Assembly: GCA_963755055.1 (NCBI GenBank)
Contig: CAVWIS010000018.1
Span: forward strand, 186,001-250,000
DNA: 64,000 nucleotides
Direction: 5' to 3'
Source: AP-16 sp963755055
GTDB taxonomy: Bacteria; Pseudomonadota; Alphaproteobacteria; Rhizobiales; Xanthobacteraceae
This document shows, piece by piece, positions 16,770 through 25,739 of this stretch (position 1 is the first letter of the stretch; every line of letters starts with the position of its first letter). The translations under genes and the position numbers were made by a program. Under the pieces are notes generated by a model. That model searched no databases. It worked only from the letters and a program-made list of their open reading frames with translations, and had not been told where the DNA came from.

Positions 16770-18482
16770 ATGAATTTGGCCAGGACCATCTGGCTCGGCC
16801 TGCTGGCATCGTTTGCCGCCGTGACGGTGGCGAGCGCGCCGGCAGCCGCGCAGCAGCCCAAACCCAACATCCTGTTCATCATGGGTGACGACATCGGCTG
16901 GATGCAGCCGAGCATCTACCACCGCGGCCTCATGGTGGGCGAGACGCCCAACATCGACCGTATCGGGAACGACGGCGCGATCTTCATGGACTACGTCGCC
17001 ATGCAGAGCTGCACCTCCGGACGCAATGCCTTCTTCACCGGGATGTATCCGCTGCGCACCGGCATGATCCCGCCGCAACTGCCGGGCAGCCCATCCTATC
17101 TGAAACCCGGCACGCCGGCTCTCGCCAAGTTCCTGCTCGATCTCGGCTACACCACCGGGGAGTTCGGCAAGAACCATCTCGGCGACCACACCGCCGCTCT
17201 GCCGACGGCGCATGGTTTCCAGGAATATTGGGGTTACCTTTATCACCTCGATGCGATGCAGCAGGTGAGCTTCCCGGACATCAACAGAACCCCGCTGTCG
17301 CAAACCGTTGCACCACCGTGCAAGAACACGCCGATCCCGGGGGTGCCCGAGGTTCCCGGGGCAGTGGATCAAAAAACGACGCTTTGCCTGATGCCTCCGC
17401 GCCCGATGCTCGCTTGCACCTCATCCGACGGCACGGAGAAGAATCAGACGTGCAAGGACGAGGGCCCGCTGACCTTGGAGCGGTCGAAGACGGTGGACGA
17501 GGAGATCTCGGCCAAGGTCGTCGACTTCATCGATCGAAACGACCCGAAGAAGACCAACAAGCCGTTCTTCGTCTGGTACAACCCGGCGCGCATGCACGTC
17601 ACGACCGTGCTGTCGCCGAAGTACGAAGCCATGTTGGGCGAGAGAGGCGGCAGGGACTGGGGCGTCAACGAGGCCGGCATGAAGCAGCTCGACGACAACA
17701 TCGGTGTCGTGCTGAAGAAGCTCGAGGACATTGGCCAGCTTGACAATACCCTGATCGTCTTCACCACCGACAACGGTGCCGAGCAGATCACCTTCCCGGA
17801 CGGCGGCATCACGCCGTTCAAGGGCCAGAAGGGCGAGGCCTGGGAAGGCGGCTACCGCGCCCCGCTGGTCGTACGCTGGCCGGGCCACATCAAGCCGGGC
17901 ACGGTCAGGAACCAGCTGTTCGCCGCGCTCGACTGGCTGCCGACGCTGGTCGACATCGCCGGCGGACCCAAGGGCGACGAGCTGAAGAAGCAGATCGAAG
18001 CCGGACAGTATCCCGGCATCGTCAAGACCACGCTCGACGGAGTCGACCAGCGTGCCTATCTCGAAGGCACGTCGGAGAAGTCGGCGCGCGACTACTTCTT
18101 CTATTTCTCGGGCTCGACGCCGTCGGCGGTGCGCTACAAGAACTGGAAGATGTACTATACCATGGCGCAAGAGGGGGCGACGGGATGGATCTTGCCACTC
18201 ACCTCGTACCATTTCACGCTGGTCCAGAACATCAAGCGCGACCCGTTTGAGCAGGCAGTAGGGACCAACCAGAAGACGGTCCTGGGTTTTGGCGGCGCGC
18301 TCGCCGCTCCAATGACCGCCTTCCTGTACGACTGGAACATGCTGCCGATCGGACAGCAGCTGTGGACGGAGCATCTGCTGTCGTACGATAAATTCCCGCC
18401 GTTGCAGGCCCCCGAAACCTATAACCTCAGTGGGATCCTGGAGATGGTCAAGAAGGCTCATGCCAGTCACGCCAGCGACTAG
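16770..18482 (+). CDS. Arylsulfatase 2 (atypical CTSGR active-site motif)
   Basis: 570-residue exported sulfatase, start supported by ACGGAGGAAATCGAC. Signal peptide MNLARTIWLGLLASFAAVTVASAPAAAQQ. Metal ligands D40/D41 in MGDDIGW, K134/H136 in GKNHLGD, TTDNGAE and the substrate-site region TPFKGQKGEAWEGGYRAP are standard. The formylglycine motif is C81-T-S-G-R, with Ser where the canonical C-x-[PA]-x-R has Pro or Ala. It also carries a ~60-residue insert with several Cys (PPCKNTPIPG, TLCLMPPRPMLACTSSDG, NQTCKDEG) that sulfatases 4 and 5 lack. Followed 156 bases later by arylsulfatase 3, with a hairpin between. Confidence 0.9.
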   Translation: MNLARTIWLGLLASFAAVTVASAPAAAQQPKPNILFIMGDDIGWMQPSIYHRGLMVGETPNIDRIGNDGAIFMDYVAMQSCTSGRNAFFTGMYPLRTGMIPPQLPGSPSYLKPGTPALAKFLLDLGYTTGEFGKNHLGDHTAALPTAHGFQEYWGYLYHLDAMQQVSFPDINRTPLSQTVAPPCKNTPIPGVPEVPGAVDQKTTLCLMPPRPMLACTSSDGTEKNQTCKDEGPLTLERSKTVDEEISAKVVDFIDRNDPKKTNKPFFVWYNPARMHVTTVLSPKYEAMLGERGGRDWGVNEAGMKQLDDNIGVVLKKLEDIGQLDNTLIVFTTDNGAEQITFPDGGITPFKGQKGEAWEGGYRAPLVVRWPGHIKPGTVRNQLFAALDWLPTLVDIAGGPKGDELKKQIEAGQYPGIVKTTLDGVDQRAYLEGTSEKSARDYFFYFSGSTPSAVRYKNWKMYYTMAQEGATGWILPLTSYHFTLVQNIKRDPFEQAVGTNQKTVLGFGGALAAPMTAFLYDWNMLPIGQQLWTEHLLSYDKFPPLQAPETYNLSGILEMVKKAHASHASD

Positions 18483-18496
18483 CGACGTGGGATGAT

Positions 18497-18526
18497 GCGT
18501 GGGCGCGCGCAACCGGGCGCCCACGC
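18497..18526 (+). terminator. 10-bp GC hairpin between arylsulfatase 2 and 3
   Basis: GCGTGGGCGC and GCGCCCACGC form a perfect 10-bp stem around a 10-base loop, 15 bases after the stop of arylsulfatase 2. No T-run follows, so it may attenuate transcription or protect the 3' end rather than terminate strongly. Confidence 0.45.
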
Positions 18527-18638
18527 ACATGTCGATCAAGCGAAAAGTGTGCGCGCCGAAACACGCCGCGGCCGAAGCACGCCGCGACGGGCGGCAGCGT
18601 AGACGCTAGCGCCCGCTGCCGGGGCCAGGAGAGCGACA

Positions 18639-20234
18639 ATGGACGTGAGCACGACATTGCGGCTTGCCTTGCTGGCAACGCTCGCCTTGGCAACGGCGGC
18701 GGTCACGCCCGCCTCGGCGCAGCAGCAGAAACCCAATATCCTCGTCATCATGGCCGATGACATCGGCTACTGGAACATCAGCGCCTACAACCGCGGCATG
18801 ATGGGCTATCGCACGCCCAACATCGACCGCATCGCCGACCAGGGCGCGATCTTCACCGACTACTATGGCCAGCAGTCGTGCACCGCCGGCCGCGCGGCGT
18901 TCATCACCGGCCAGAGCCCGTTGCGCACCGGTCTCCTGAAAGTGGGCCTGCCGGCGGCGCGGGAGGGGTTGTCGGCGCTCGACCCGACGCTCGCCGAGCT
19001 GCTCAAGCCCCAGGGCTACGCGACCGGGCAATTCGGCAAGAACCATCTCGGCGACCGCAACGAGTTCCTGCCGACCGTCCACGGCTTCGACGAGTTCTTC
19101 GGCAACCTCTACCATCTGAATGCCGAGGACGAGCCGGAGCACCCGGATTATCCGAAGAGTCCGGCATTCAAGGCACAATTCGGCCCGCGCGGCGTGATGA
19201 AATGCGTCGCCACGCCCACCGCCACCCCGGGCGACGATCCGCGCTTCGGCACCTGGGGCAAGCAGAAATGCGAGGATACCGGGCCGCTCACCAAGAAGCG
19301 CATGGAGACGATCGACGAGGAATTCCTCAACGCGTCGATGGACTTCATCGATCGCGCGAGCCGGGACAAGAAGCCGTTCTTCGTATGGTTCAATCCGAGC
19401 CGCATGCACATCTGGACGCGGCTCAAGCCGGAGTTGCAGGGACGGACCGGGCTCGGAATCTATCCGGACGGCATGGTAGAGCATGACGGCCAGGTCGGCC
19501 AGCTCCTGAAGAAGCTCGACGACCTCGGCATCGCCGACAATACCATCGTGATCTACACGACCGACAACGGCGCCGAGACGTTCTCCTGGCCGGACGGCGG
19601 CACCACCCCGTTCCGCGGCGAGAAGAACACCAACTGGGAGGGCGGCTACCGGGTTCCGGCGATGGTGCGCTGGCCCGGCCTGGTGCCGCCGCGCAGCGAG
19701 ATCAACGACATCTTCTCGGCGGAAGACTGGGTGACGACGCTGGTGGCGGCGGCCGGCGAGCCGGACATCAAGAACAAGCTGCTGCAGGGCTACGATGCCG
19801 GCGGCAAGACCTTCAAGGTCCACCTCGACGGCTATGACCAGCGCGACCTTCTCTCCCGCAAGGGCCCGGACAAGCGCCGCGAGTTCTTCTACTGGACCGA
19901 CGACGGCAACCTCGCCGGCCTGCGCTACGACCAGTGGAAGGCGGTCTTCCTGGAGCAGAAGGCCCACGGTTTCGACGTCTGGGCGCAGCCGATGGTCCAG
20001 CTTCGCCTTCCCATGCTGTTCAACCTGCGCTCGGACCCGTTCGAGCGTGCCCAGCACGAGGCCGGCGACTACGTGCGATGGTTCGTCGAGCACGCCTTCG
20101 TGGTGGTCCCGGCGCAGGCGATCGTCGCGCAGCATCTGATGAGCTTCCAGCAGTTCCCGCCGCGCCAGCGGCCGGGTTCCTTCTCGGTCGAGCAGGCCAT
20201 GGAGAAGCTCAGGAATCCGCCGTCCGGCAATTAG
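18639..20234 (+). CDS. Arylsulfatase 3 (CTAGR motif)
   Basis: 531-residue exported sulfatase. The signal peptide ends near TPASAQQQ. D40/D41 in MADDIGYW, formylglycine Cys81 in SCTAGRAAFITG, GKNHLGDRNEFLPTVHGFDEF and TTDNGAETFSWPDGGTTPFRG are all present and canonical. It keeps a short Cys-bearing insert (GVMKCVATPTATPGDDPRFG, QKCEDTGPL) related to that in arylsulfatase 2. The ribosome site is CCAGGAGAG before ATG 18639. No TTTGCATAG box is seen in the 156-base gap before it, so it is probably read through from arylsulfatase 2. Confidence 0.92.
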   Translation: MDVSTTLRLALLATLALATAAVTPASAQQQKPNILVIMADDIGYWNISAYNRGMMGYRTPNIDRIADQGAIFTDYYGQQSCTAGRAAFITGQSPLRTGLLKVGLPAAREGLSALDPTLAELLKPQGYATGQFGKNHLGDRNEFLPTVHGFDEFFGNLYHLNAEDEPEHPDYPKSPAFKAQFGPRGVMKCVATPTATPGDDPRFGTWGKQKCEDTGPLTKKRMETIDEEFLNASMDFIDRASRDKKPFFVWFNPSRMHIWTRLKPELQGRTGLGIYPDGMVEHDGQVGQLLKKLDDLGIADNTIVIYTTDNGAETFSWPDGGTTPFRGEKNTNWEGGYRVPAMVRWPGLVPPRSEINDIFSAEDWVTTLVAAAGEPDIKNKLLQGYDAGGKTFKVHLDGYDQRDLLSRKGPDKRREFFYWTDDGNLAGLRYDQWKAVFLEQKAHGFDVWAQPMVQLRLPMLFNLRSDPFERAQHEAGDYVRWFVEHAFVVVPAQAIVAQHLMSFQQFPPRQRPGSFSVEQAMEKLRNPPSGN

Positions 20235-20698
20235 CTACTTTCAGGCGCAAAATCGGCATTTCCAAGAGGTGGGTCAATCGGGTTTCGGCAAAGCAAGACC
20301 CGCCGGGATGACCGAGGGACGCATCAGCGGGGTCAAACGACGGCAGGGCCTCGACCGTTGCCACTACAAAGGCCTCGTCGGAATGAACCGCTCGGCCGAT
20401 ATTGATCGCGCCAAGGCCAACCCAGCGAATGACCTTCGTCGACGGCTCGAAAAGGCTCAGAAGCTTGCCTTCGGACCGCGGATTGCCGTGGAAGATGCGT
20501 GCCTGGTCTGCCGAATCATCTGCGGCATGCGCGGTAGCATCGTTTCCAGTCCTCGATCCGATCAGCCAGCCCCCGGTCGTCGGGCGCGACCCGGGCGACG
20601 TCTGGCACGTCGCCAGATCAGGCTAAGAGCCGCGCTGCAGGTGTCAAGAGCCACCAACAGCGCGGCATAGTTTAAGGCCTTTTTGCTATTCCGTCAGC
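20235..20698. other. 464-base gap between convergent sulfatase genes
   Basis: Lies between the stops of arylsulfatase 3 (plus) and arylsulfatase 4 (minus). No intact gene. A minus-strand scrap at 20424-20542 resembles a transposase and is listed separately. The remainder shows no recognisable feature. Confidence 0.5.
20424..20542 (-). pseudogene. Possible transposase relic (ISNCY-like)
   Basis: On the minus strand, MLPRMPQMIRQTR continues one frame over as ARIFHGNPRSEGKLLSLFEP and then STKVIR. From memory this resembles the conserved R-Q-T-[KR]-A-R-I-F-x-G ... KL.SLFEPsTevIRKGK core of ISNCY-type DDE transposases, with a frameshift and loss of the KGK continuation. No terminal inverted repeats were found. 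A search would decide. Confidence 0.35.
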
Positions 20699-22321
20699 TT
20701 AGTTGCCCCGGCCGCCACGGTTTCTCATCGCCGCTTCGATCTGCGCCTTTACCGCTTCGAGGTTGAAGCTGGCGCCTTTCTGTGCGGGCGGGAAGTCGAT
20801 GAAGGTCTGGCCCAGCTTCGCCGTTTCCTGCTGGACGAAGACACCGCGCCAGAATTCGTACATGTACCAGTTTATGTACGCCACTGAACCGGTTTGGGCA
20901 TTTACAGTCAGGCCAGTACGCTCCCACGGATCGAGCCTGAGGTTGGTGACGATCGGCCAATCGACCTTCGTGGTGTTGCCGAACCACCCGGACGGCTGGT
21001 CGGTGAACCGGTACTTGAAGTCTCCGATGCGCGCAGCAGCAAGCGTGGTTTCAGTGAAATACCAGATCTCATTGCGCTTCGATGGCCCCTTGCCGGTGAT
21101 CAGATCCATCTGGTTGTAGCCGTCGAGGTGCTGCTTGTACGTGCGGTCACCGATCTGCTTGCCCTTCTTGAGCTCGTCGACGATGTTGGGATTGCCTGCC
21201 GCGGCGACGAAGGTCGGGAACCAGTCGAGTCCGGAGACGACGGCATTCTCCACCTTGCCCGCCGGAATCCTGCCGGGCCAGCGGATGATCATCGGGGCGC
21301 GGAACCCGCCCTCGAGGCCGGTTCCCTTGCCTCCGGCGAACGGGGTCTGACCGCCGTCAGGCCAGGTAAAGTTCTCGGCGCCGTTGTCGCTGGAAAAGGC
21401 AATGATTGTGTTGTTTTCGAGTCCATTGTCCTTCAGGTACTTCATGACCGAGCCGACGATATCGTCGAGCTGCGACATGCCGGCTTCCGAGATGGACCAG
21501 CCGTTCTCGGGCGTGCGCCGCTTCTCGTACTTCTCTGACAGATGCGTGACCACGTGCATGCGAGTCGGATTGAGCCAGAGGAAGAACGGCTTTTGATCCT
21601 GTCTTGCCTTGTCGAGGAACTTGAGCGCGTTCGCCAATATCTCGTCGTCCACGGTTTCCATGCGTTTCGGACAGAGCTCTCCCGCATCCTCGATCTTTTG
21701 CCTGCCAACCCGGCCCCAGCGAGGTTCCACCGTGGGGTCGTCGACATTCGTGGCCCAGCTATGAACCACATGCCGTGGGCCCACCGTGGCCTTGAGCGCC
21801 GGCGGGTAGTTCGGATGGCACGGGTCCTCCATCGCGTCGAGGTGATACAGGTATCCGAAGAACTCATCGAAGCCGTGCAGCGTGGGTAGGAACTGGTTCC
21901 CGTCGCCGAGGTGGTTCTTGCCGAACTGGCCGGTGACGTAGCCCATGGATTTGAGCACGCTGGCAGTTGTTGGTGCCTCGTCAGGCATGCCCAGAGGGGA
22001 GCCGGCCTGGCCGACGGTTGTCAATCCGGTGCGAATGGGCAATTGGCCGGTGATAAAGTTCGCGCGACCCGCCGTACAGCTCGCCTCGGCGTAATAGTCG
22101 GTGAATTGCATGCCTTCGGCCGCCATCTGGTCCAGGTTCGGCGTTCGAACGGCCATCATGCCCTGAGTGTAGACGCCGACATTACCCCACCCGATGTCGT
22201 CGCCCATGATGAAGACGATGTTGGGCTGTTGCTGTTGCTGCGCGGCCGCCGGTGCGCTCGCTACCGTCGCGGCGGCAAGCAGACCCAGCAGACCGCGCCA
22301 GATGCCTTTGGCCAAACTCAT
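20699..22321 (-). CDS. Arylsulfatase 4 (CTAGR motif)
   Basis: 540-residue exported sulfatase from MSLAKGIWRGLLGLLAAATVAS; GAGGAGGTGAACTG before the ATG fixes the start. Signal peptide ends AAAQQQQQ. Metal ligands D41/D42 in MGDDIGWG, formylglycine Cys82 in ASCTAGRANFITGQLPIRTG, GKNHLGDGNQFLPTLHGFDEF, SSDNGAENFTWPDGGQTPFAGGKG. Very close to arylsulfatase 5 over most of its length, including the C-terminal LDPWERTG, VFVQQE and FPPAQKGASFNL segments. Convergent with arylsulfatase 3. The leader region shares scattered blocks with that of arylsulfatase 5 but no TTTGCATAG box was found upstream. Confidence 0.92.
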   Translation of the reverse strand: MSLAKGIWRGLLGLLAAATVASAPAAAQQQQQPNIVFIMGDDIGWGNVGVYTQGMMAVRTPNLDQMAAEGMQFTDYYAEASCTAGRANFITGQLPIRTGLTTVGQAGSPLGMPDEAPTTASVLKSMGYVTGQFGKNHLGDGNQFLPTLHGFDEFFGYLYHLDAMEDPCHPNYPPALKATVGPRHVVHSWATNVDDPTVEPRWGRVGRQKIEDAGELCPKRMETVDDEILANALKFLDKARQDQKPFFLWLNPTRMHVVTHLSEKYEKRRTPENGWSISEAGMSQLDDIVGSVMKYLKDNGLENNTIIAFSSDNGAENFTWPDGGQTPFAGGKGTGLEGGFRAPMIIRWPGRIPAGKVENAVVSGLDWFPTFVAAAGNPNIVDELKKGKQIGDRTYKQHLDGYNQMDLITGKGPSKRNEIWYFTETTLAAARIGDFKYRFTDQPSGWFGNTTKVDWPIVTNLRLDPWERTGLTVNAQTGSVAYINWYMYEFWRGVFVQQETAKLGQTFIDFPPAQKGASFNLEAVKAQIEAAMRNRGGRGN

Positions 22322-22827
22322 CAGTTCACCTCCTCGTTGTCGACTGCCCGAGACGGGCCGCCAGCCTTCACCCGATTGCAAAGAGAGCCGCTGGCCCATT
22401 CGAGCCGCCCCGCCATTGTCACCCAGGCCTCGCGGCGCCGATACTGCACATAGGGGAAGGTCTGCGGGCTCACGCTCATTCGGGGTCCTGCACCTGGCTG
22501 CCGGGGCAGCAGTAGGGTTCGGCCGGGCCGTTGCGGCGGGGTAGCGTACCGGCGTCGGCCGCCTCGCGAACCCTCGCCATTCAGCGAACGTACCCATCCC
22601 AAATTGCTGGTGCGGCCACATTGCGCAACGCTCTCGCGACCACGATGACGGCCATCACAAAAGTGTCTTATTCGCGCCGGTGAACCGGTTCACGGTTGCA
22701 GCTCCGTCGTCGTCCGGCTGATCCCGGCAGGGCCGGCATCCAGCACGCCAAGGTCAACGGCGGGGTCTGTCGGGGGCCGCAAGCCCAGCTACACAGGGAC
22801 CCTCGACCCGATGACGAGGGGGTGTTG
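22322..22827. other. Intergenic region between arylsulfatase 4 and a Cys-containing membrane protein gene
   Basis: About 500 bases of divergent upstream DNA. No gene recognised. Short blocks (TTGCAAAGA, GGGCCG.CAGCC) are shared with the leader of arylsulfatase 5. An FNR/FixK-like palindrome ends the region and is listed separately. Confidence 0.45.
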
Positions 22828-22841
22828 TTGACCTATGTCAA
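22828..22841 (+). promoter_or_regulatory. FNR/FixK-type palindrome TTGAC-CTAT-GTCAA
   Basis: Perfect dyad TTGACCTATGTCAA, 76 bases before the start at 22917. The FNR/FixK consensus is TTGAT-N4-ATCAA; this has C/G at the fifth positions, as in some related CRP/FNR-family sites. Confidence 0.55.
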
Positions 22842-22916
22842 TCCGACATTGCGATCTTCGATTTATGTAGATCGGCTGTGCCGTCTCAATTTCCGACCGC
22901 CAATGGGAGAATGAGA

Positions 22917-23483
22917 ATGACCAGGAGCATCTGGCGCGGTCTGCTGGCGTCGGTTCTCGCCGGAACGACTGCGCGTCGGACAAGGTGGAGTAGGCCGATT
23001 GCCCTCATGATCGTCGCCGTGGGGTGCTGTAGCTTCATCTTGCCGCTGATCGATCCTTGCGGCTGGTTTCGCGCCAATGCGCAAAGCCCCACGGGCCATC
23101 GTCAACCATCCGCCGCGGATGTGCCCAACACGGACCCATCCAAGAAAAAAGAGGCCCTCTCTCCGGCAGACCGAGCCATGGAACGTGCACTGAACAATGT
23201 CTGCCGCGGTTGCTCGACGGTGGTCGCGGTCGGCAACGTCCCTCGCTATGACATCGCTGCCCAGTGCCGCGCAACCGCGCGCCCAGGGCGAGACGGGGAC
23301 GGCTGCCCGCGAGACGAGGAAGAGGCGCGCAACCAGTTGAACAAAAAGTGGAACCAGTTCACTGCGGCGGCGCGGTCCAATTGCATACAAACTGCCGCGA
23401 TCGGTGCCGAGCCAAGCTATGTTGAGCTGCTCACCTGCCTGCAAGCCACGCGCATCGCTCCGACCCTGCCAGAGGCGCGGTGA
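22917..23483 (+). CDS. Hypothetical membrane-anchored Cys-containing protein
   Basis: 188 residues from MTRSIWRGLLASVLAGTTA; GGGAGAATGAGA precedes ATG 22917. The first residues echo the signal peptides of the sulfatases (KGIWRGLLG). A second hydrophobic segment (WSRPIALMIVAVGCCSFILPLID) follows, then a hydrophilic ~140-residue region with CRGCS, CRATARPG, GCPRDEE, SNCIQT and LLTCLQ. No family recognised. Sits downstream of an FNR/FixK-like palindrome and upstream of three more, next to the sensor kinase genes. Confidence 0.6.
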   Translation: MTRSIWRGLLASVLAGTTARRTRWSRPIALMIVAVGCCSFILPLIDPCGWFRANAQSPTGHRQPSAADVPNTDPSKKKEALSPADRAMERALNNVCRGCSTVVAVGNVPRYDIAAQCRATARPGRDGDGCPRDEEEARNQLNKKWNQFTAAARSNCIQTAAIGAEPSYVELLTCLQATRIAPTLPEAR

Positions 23484-23587
23484 TGTGGGCTTAGGCGGGA
23501 CCGTTTGCCACCCGGGAGCCGAAAAGGGTTCGGCTAACCTCGCGAGTTCCGGCCGGTCGCTTTCGCACAGCTCTGCGGAGTGCCGAC

Positions 23588-23654
23588 TTGATCTATGTCA
23601 ATAATGACGCTTACTTGATTTATATCAATGGTGGGACTGCTTGATCTAACTCAA
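23588..23654 (+). promoter_or_regulatory. Three tandem FNR/FixK boxes upstream of sensor kinase 1
   Basis: TTGATCTATGTCAA (23588-23601), TTGATTTATATCAA (23615-23628, perfect match to TTGAT-N4-ATCAA) and TTGATCTAACTCAA (23641-23654). Centres are 27 and 26 bases apart. Followed by TTTGCATAG-like box D and the kinase start at 23885. Suggests oxygen- or redox-dependent control. Confidence 0.65.
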
Positions 23655-23778
23655 CGGCGCGTTCTTGCGTCGCGGTTATGCTTGCGCAGGATGACCGTCT
23701 CACCGAAACTTTAGCCCGGTTGCGGTCAAAAGCGGGCTGACGCGGTTCGGTTAATTCTCGGCCGAACGTTGCGGCTGC

Positions 23779-23798
23779 TGCCGATTTTGCACAGTGCG
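23779..23798 (+). promoter_or_regulatory. TTTGCATAG box, copy D (upstream of sensor kinase 1)
   Basis: TGCCGATTTTGCACAGTGCG, 86 bases before the kinase start at 23885. Core GCACAG as in copy B. Confidence 0.5.
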
Positions 23799-23884
23799 GG
23801 AATCCCCGTGCTCCGGAAATTGTCGCCTGCCTTAGGTTTCTCTGACCCAATGCGAGTTGGAGAACGTCTGCAGAGGGGCCCGAA

Positions 23885-25739
23885 GTGCGCTTGCTGTGTC
23901 CGATGCTGATCTGCCTGTCAGTGGGCTTGGCGCTCGCAACATGCGAGGCTGCGGAACCATTGCCGCGCTCGGTATTGATAGTCGCGCAGTGGGATCCCGA
24001 CCTGCCTTGGTATGCGGCAGTGTCCTCGGCGCTTCACCCGACCCTGCGCGCTGCCTCCCCGGAGCCGGTCGCCGTCTATGCTGAGGCCCTGGACCTCAGC
24101 CGATTTCAAAAGTCCCCAGCATCAGCAGAACTTTCGGCGCTATCTTCGAGAAAAGTACCAGGACAGGAGCATCGGTGCCATTGTTGCGGTTGGTCCATTG
24201 GCGCTCGAATTCATGTTGAGCACACGGTCGGAGCTGTGGCCCACGGTTCCGGTGGTCTTCAGCTCGGTTGACGAGCCCACGATTGCGCAGCTGAAACTTC
24301 CGGCTGACGTCACCGGGACCACCGTCCAGCTGACCCTTCGCGACATGGTGGCCGTCGCGCGAATGCTGGTGCCGAACCTCAAGGGCATCGCCCTGGTGGG
24401 GGAACCGCTGGAGGGCACGAGTGTCTATCGCAACTTCAAACAGGAGATACCGCCAATCAGAGCGACGCTCGATTTCACCGACCTCACTGGCTTGCCGATG
24501 ACAGAGGTGAAGACGCGCGTTGCCGCGCTGCCGGCAGATACCGCAATCCTCTACACGGCGATATTCATCGACGGAGCCGGGGTCGCGTTCGATCCGACGG
24601 CCGCGCTGGCGGGAATCGCCGAGGTGGCCAACCGCCCGATCGTGATCAGCACCGAGCCCCAGCTCGGGCATGGAGCCGTCGGTGGCATCATTCTCAGGCC
24701 TGGCCTGGTCGGTGGCGATGCGGCGCGGCTTGCATTGCGCATTCTCAACGGCGAGAGCGCCGCGAACATCCCTGTCGTACGGGGCGACTACGCCCAGCCG
24801 CTGTTCGATTGGAGGCAGCTGGCGCGATGGGGCATCGACGAGACCCGGCTCCCGCCGGGCAGCGAGATCCGCTTTCATCAACCGACTTTATGGGATCAAT
24901 ACAGGTGGCCGATCATCGCGGCCCTTATCGTGGTGCTGGCCCAGGCCGCCATGATTTCGTGGTTATACTCGGAGCGCCGCCACCGACGGATTGCGGAGGC
25001 CGATTTGCGGAAACGGCTGGTAGAAGTCATTCATTTGAACCGTACCGCTATCGCGAGTGTGCTGTCGGCGTCCATCGCCCATGAGCTCAACCAGCCGTTG
25101 GCGGCCATCTTGAGCCATGCCGAGGCGGCAGAGCTCTACCTCAAGGCCGATCCACCCAATCTCGAGCGGGTCGCGCGTATTCTCTCCAGCATCCGGCGGG
25201 ACGATCAACGCGCGGCCGATATCATCAGCCACCTGCGTGGACTGTTGAAACGGACCGGCGCCCGTGATCTGCAGGAATTTGATGTCAATGAAGTCGTCCG
25301 CGATGCGGTCCAGCTTCTTGAGCCGGAGGCCTTGAGAAGGGGTGTGGAGCTCATCGCCGACGAGATGGAAGGCTCTTTGCCCGTGCGCGCCGACCGGATC
25401 CACTTGCAGCAGGTCATCTTGAACCTTGCAGTGAATGGGATGGATGCCATGCAGGGCTGCCCCCCAGGTGGCGGCAGAATGTCGATCCAGACGGCATCGC
25501 TCGGCAATTCCGCCATCGAGGTGTCGGTCGCCGATTCCGGGACCGGCATTCCCATGGACAAGCTGAATGACGTTTTCGATACGTTCTTTACGACCAAGCT
25601 GCAGGGCACCGGGCTCGGCTTGTCCATTGCGCGCACGATCATCGAGACCTACGGAGGCAAGATATGGGCGGAAAATCGACCCGAGGGCGGAGCGATCTTT
25701 CGTTTTACCCTGCCGTTGTCCAGGGTGCCCGCCACATGA
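23885..25739 (+). pseudogene. Sensor histidine kinase 1 with ABC-substrate-binding-like sensor domain, one frameshift
   Basis: Membrane sensor of about 617 residues if the frame is repaired. The signal peptide MRLLCPMLICLSVGLALATCEAA is followed by a periplasmic domain of the ABC-type substrate-binding-protein fold (PRSVLIVAQWDPDLPWY, AIVAVGPLALEFM, VVFSSVDEP, IALVGEPLEGTSV), a TM helix (WPIIAALIVVLAQAAMISWLY) and a kinase core: H-box SASIAHELNQPLAAIL, N-box LNLAVNGMDAM, G1 VADSGTGIP, F/G2 FFTTKLQGTGLGLSI. The frame slips in the AAAA run at about 24107-24110; dropping one A gives DLSRFQ-SPQHQQNF. Its stop overlaps the ATG of the response regulator gene. A paralogue lies at 27716-29958. Confidence 0.8.

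Noticed and set aside
18497..18526. Riboswitch between arylsulfatase 2 and 3
   Set aside because: Only a simple hairpin is visible; no recognisable aptamer elements in the 156-base gap.
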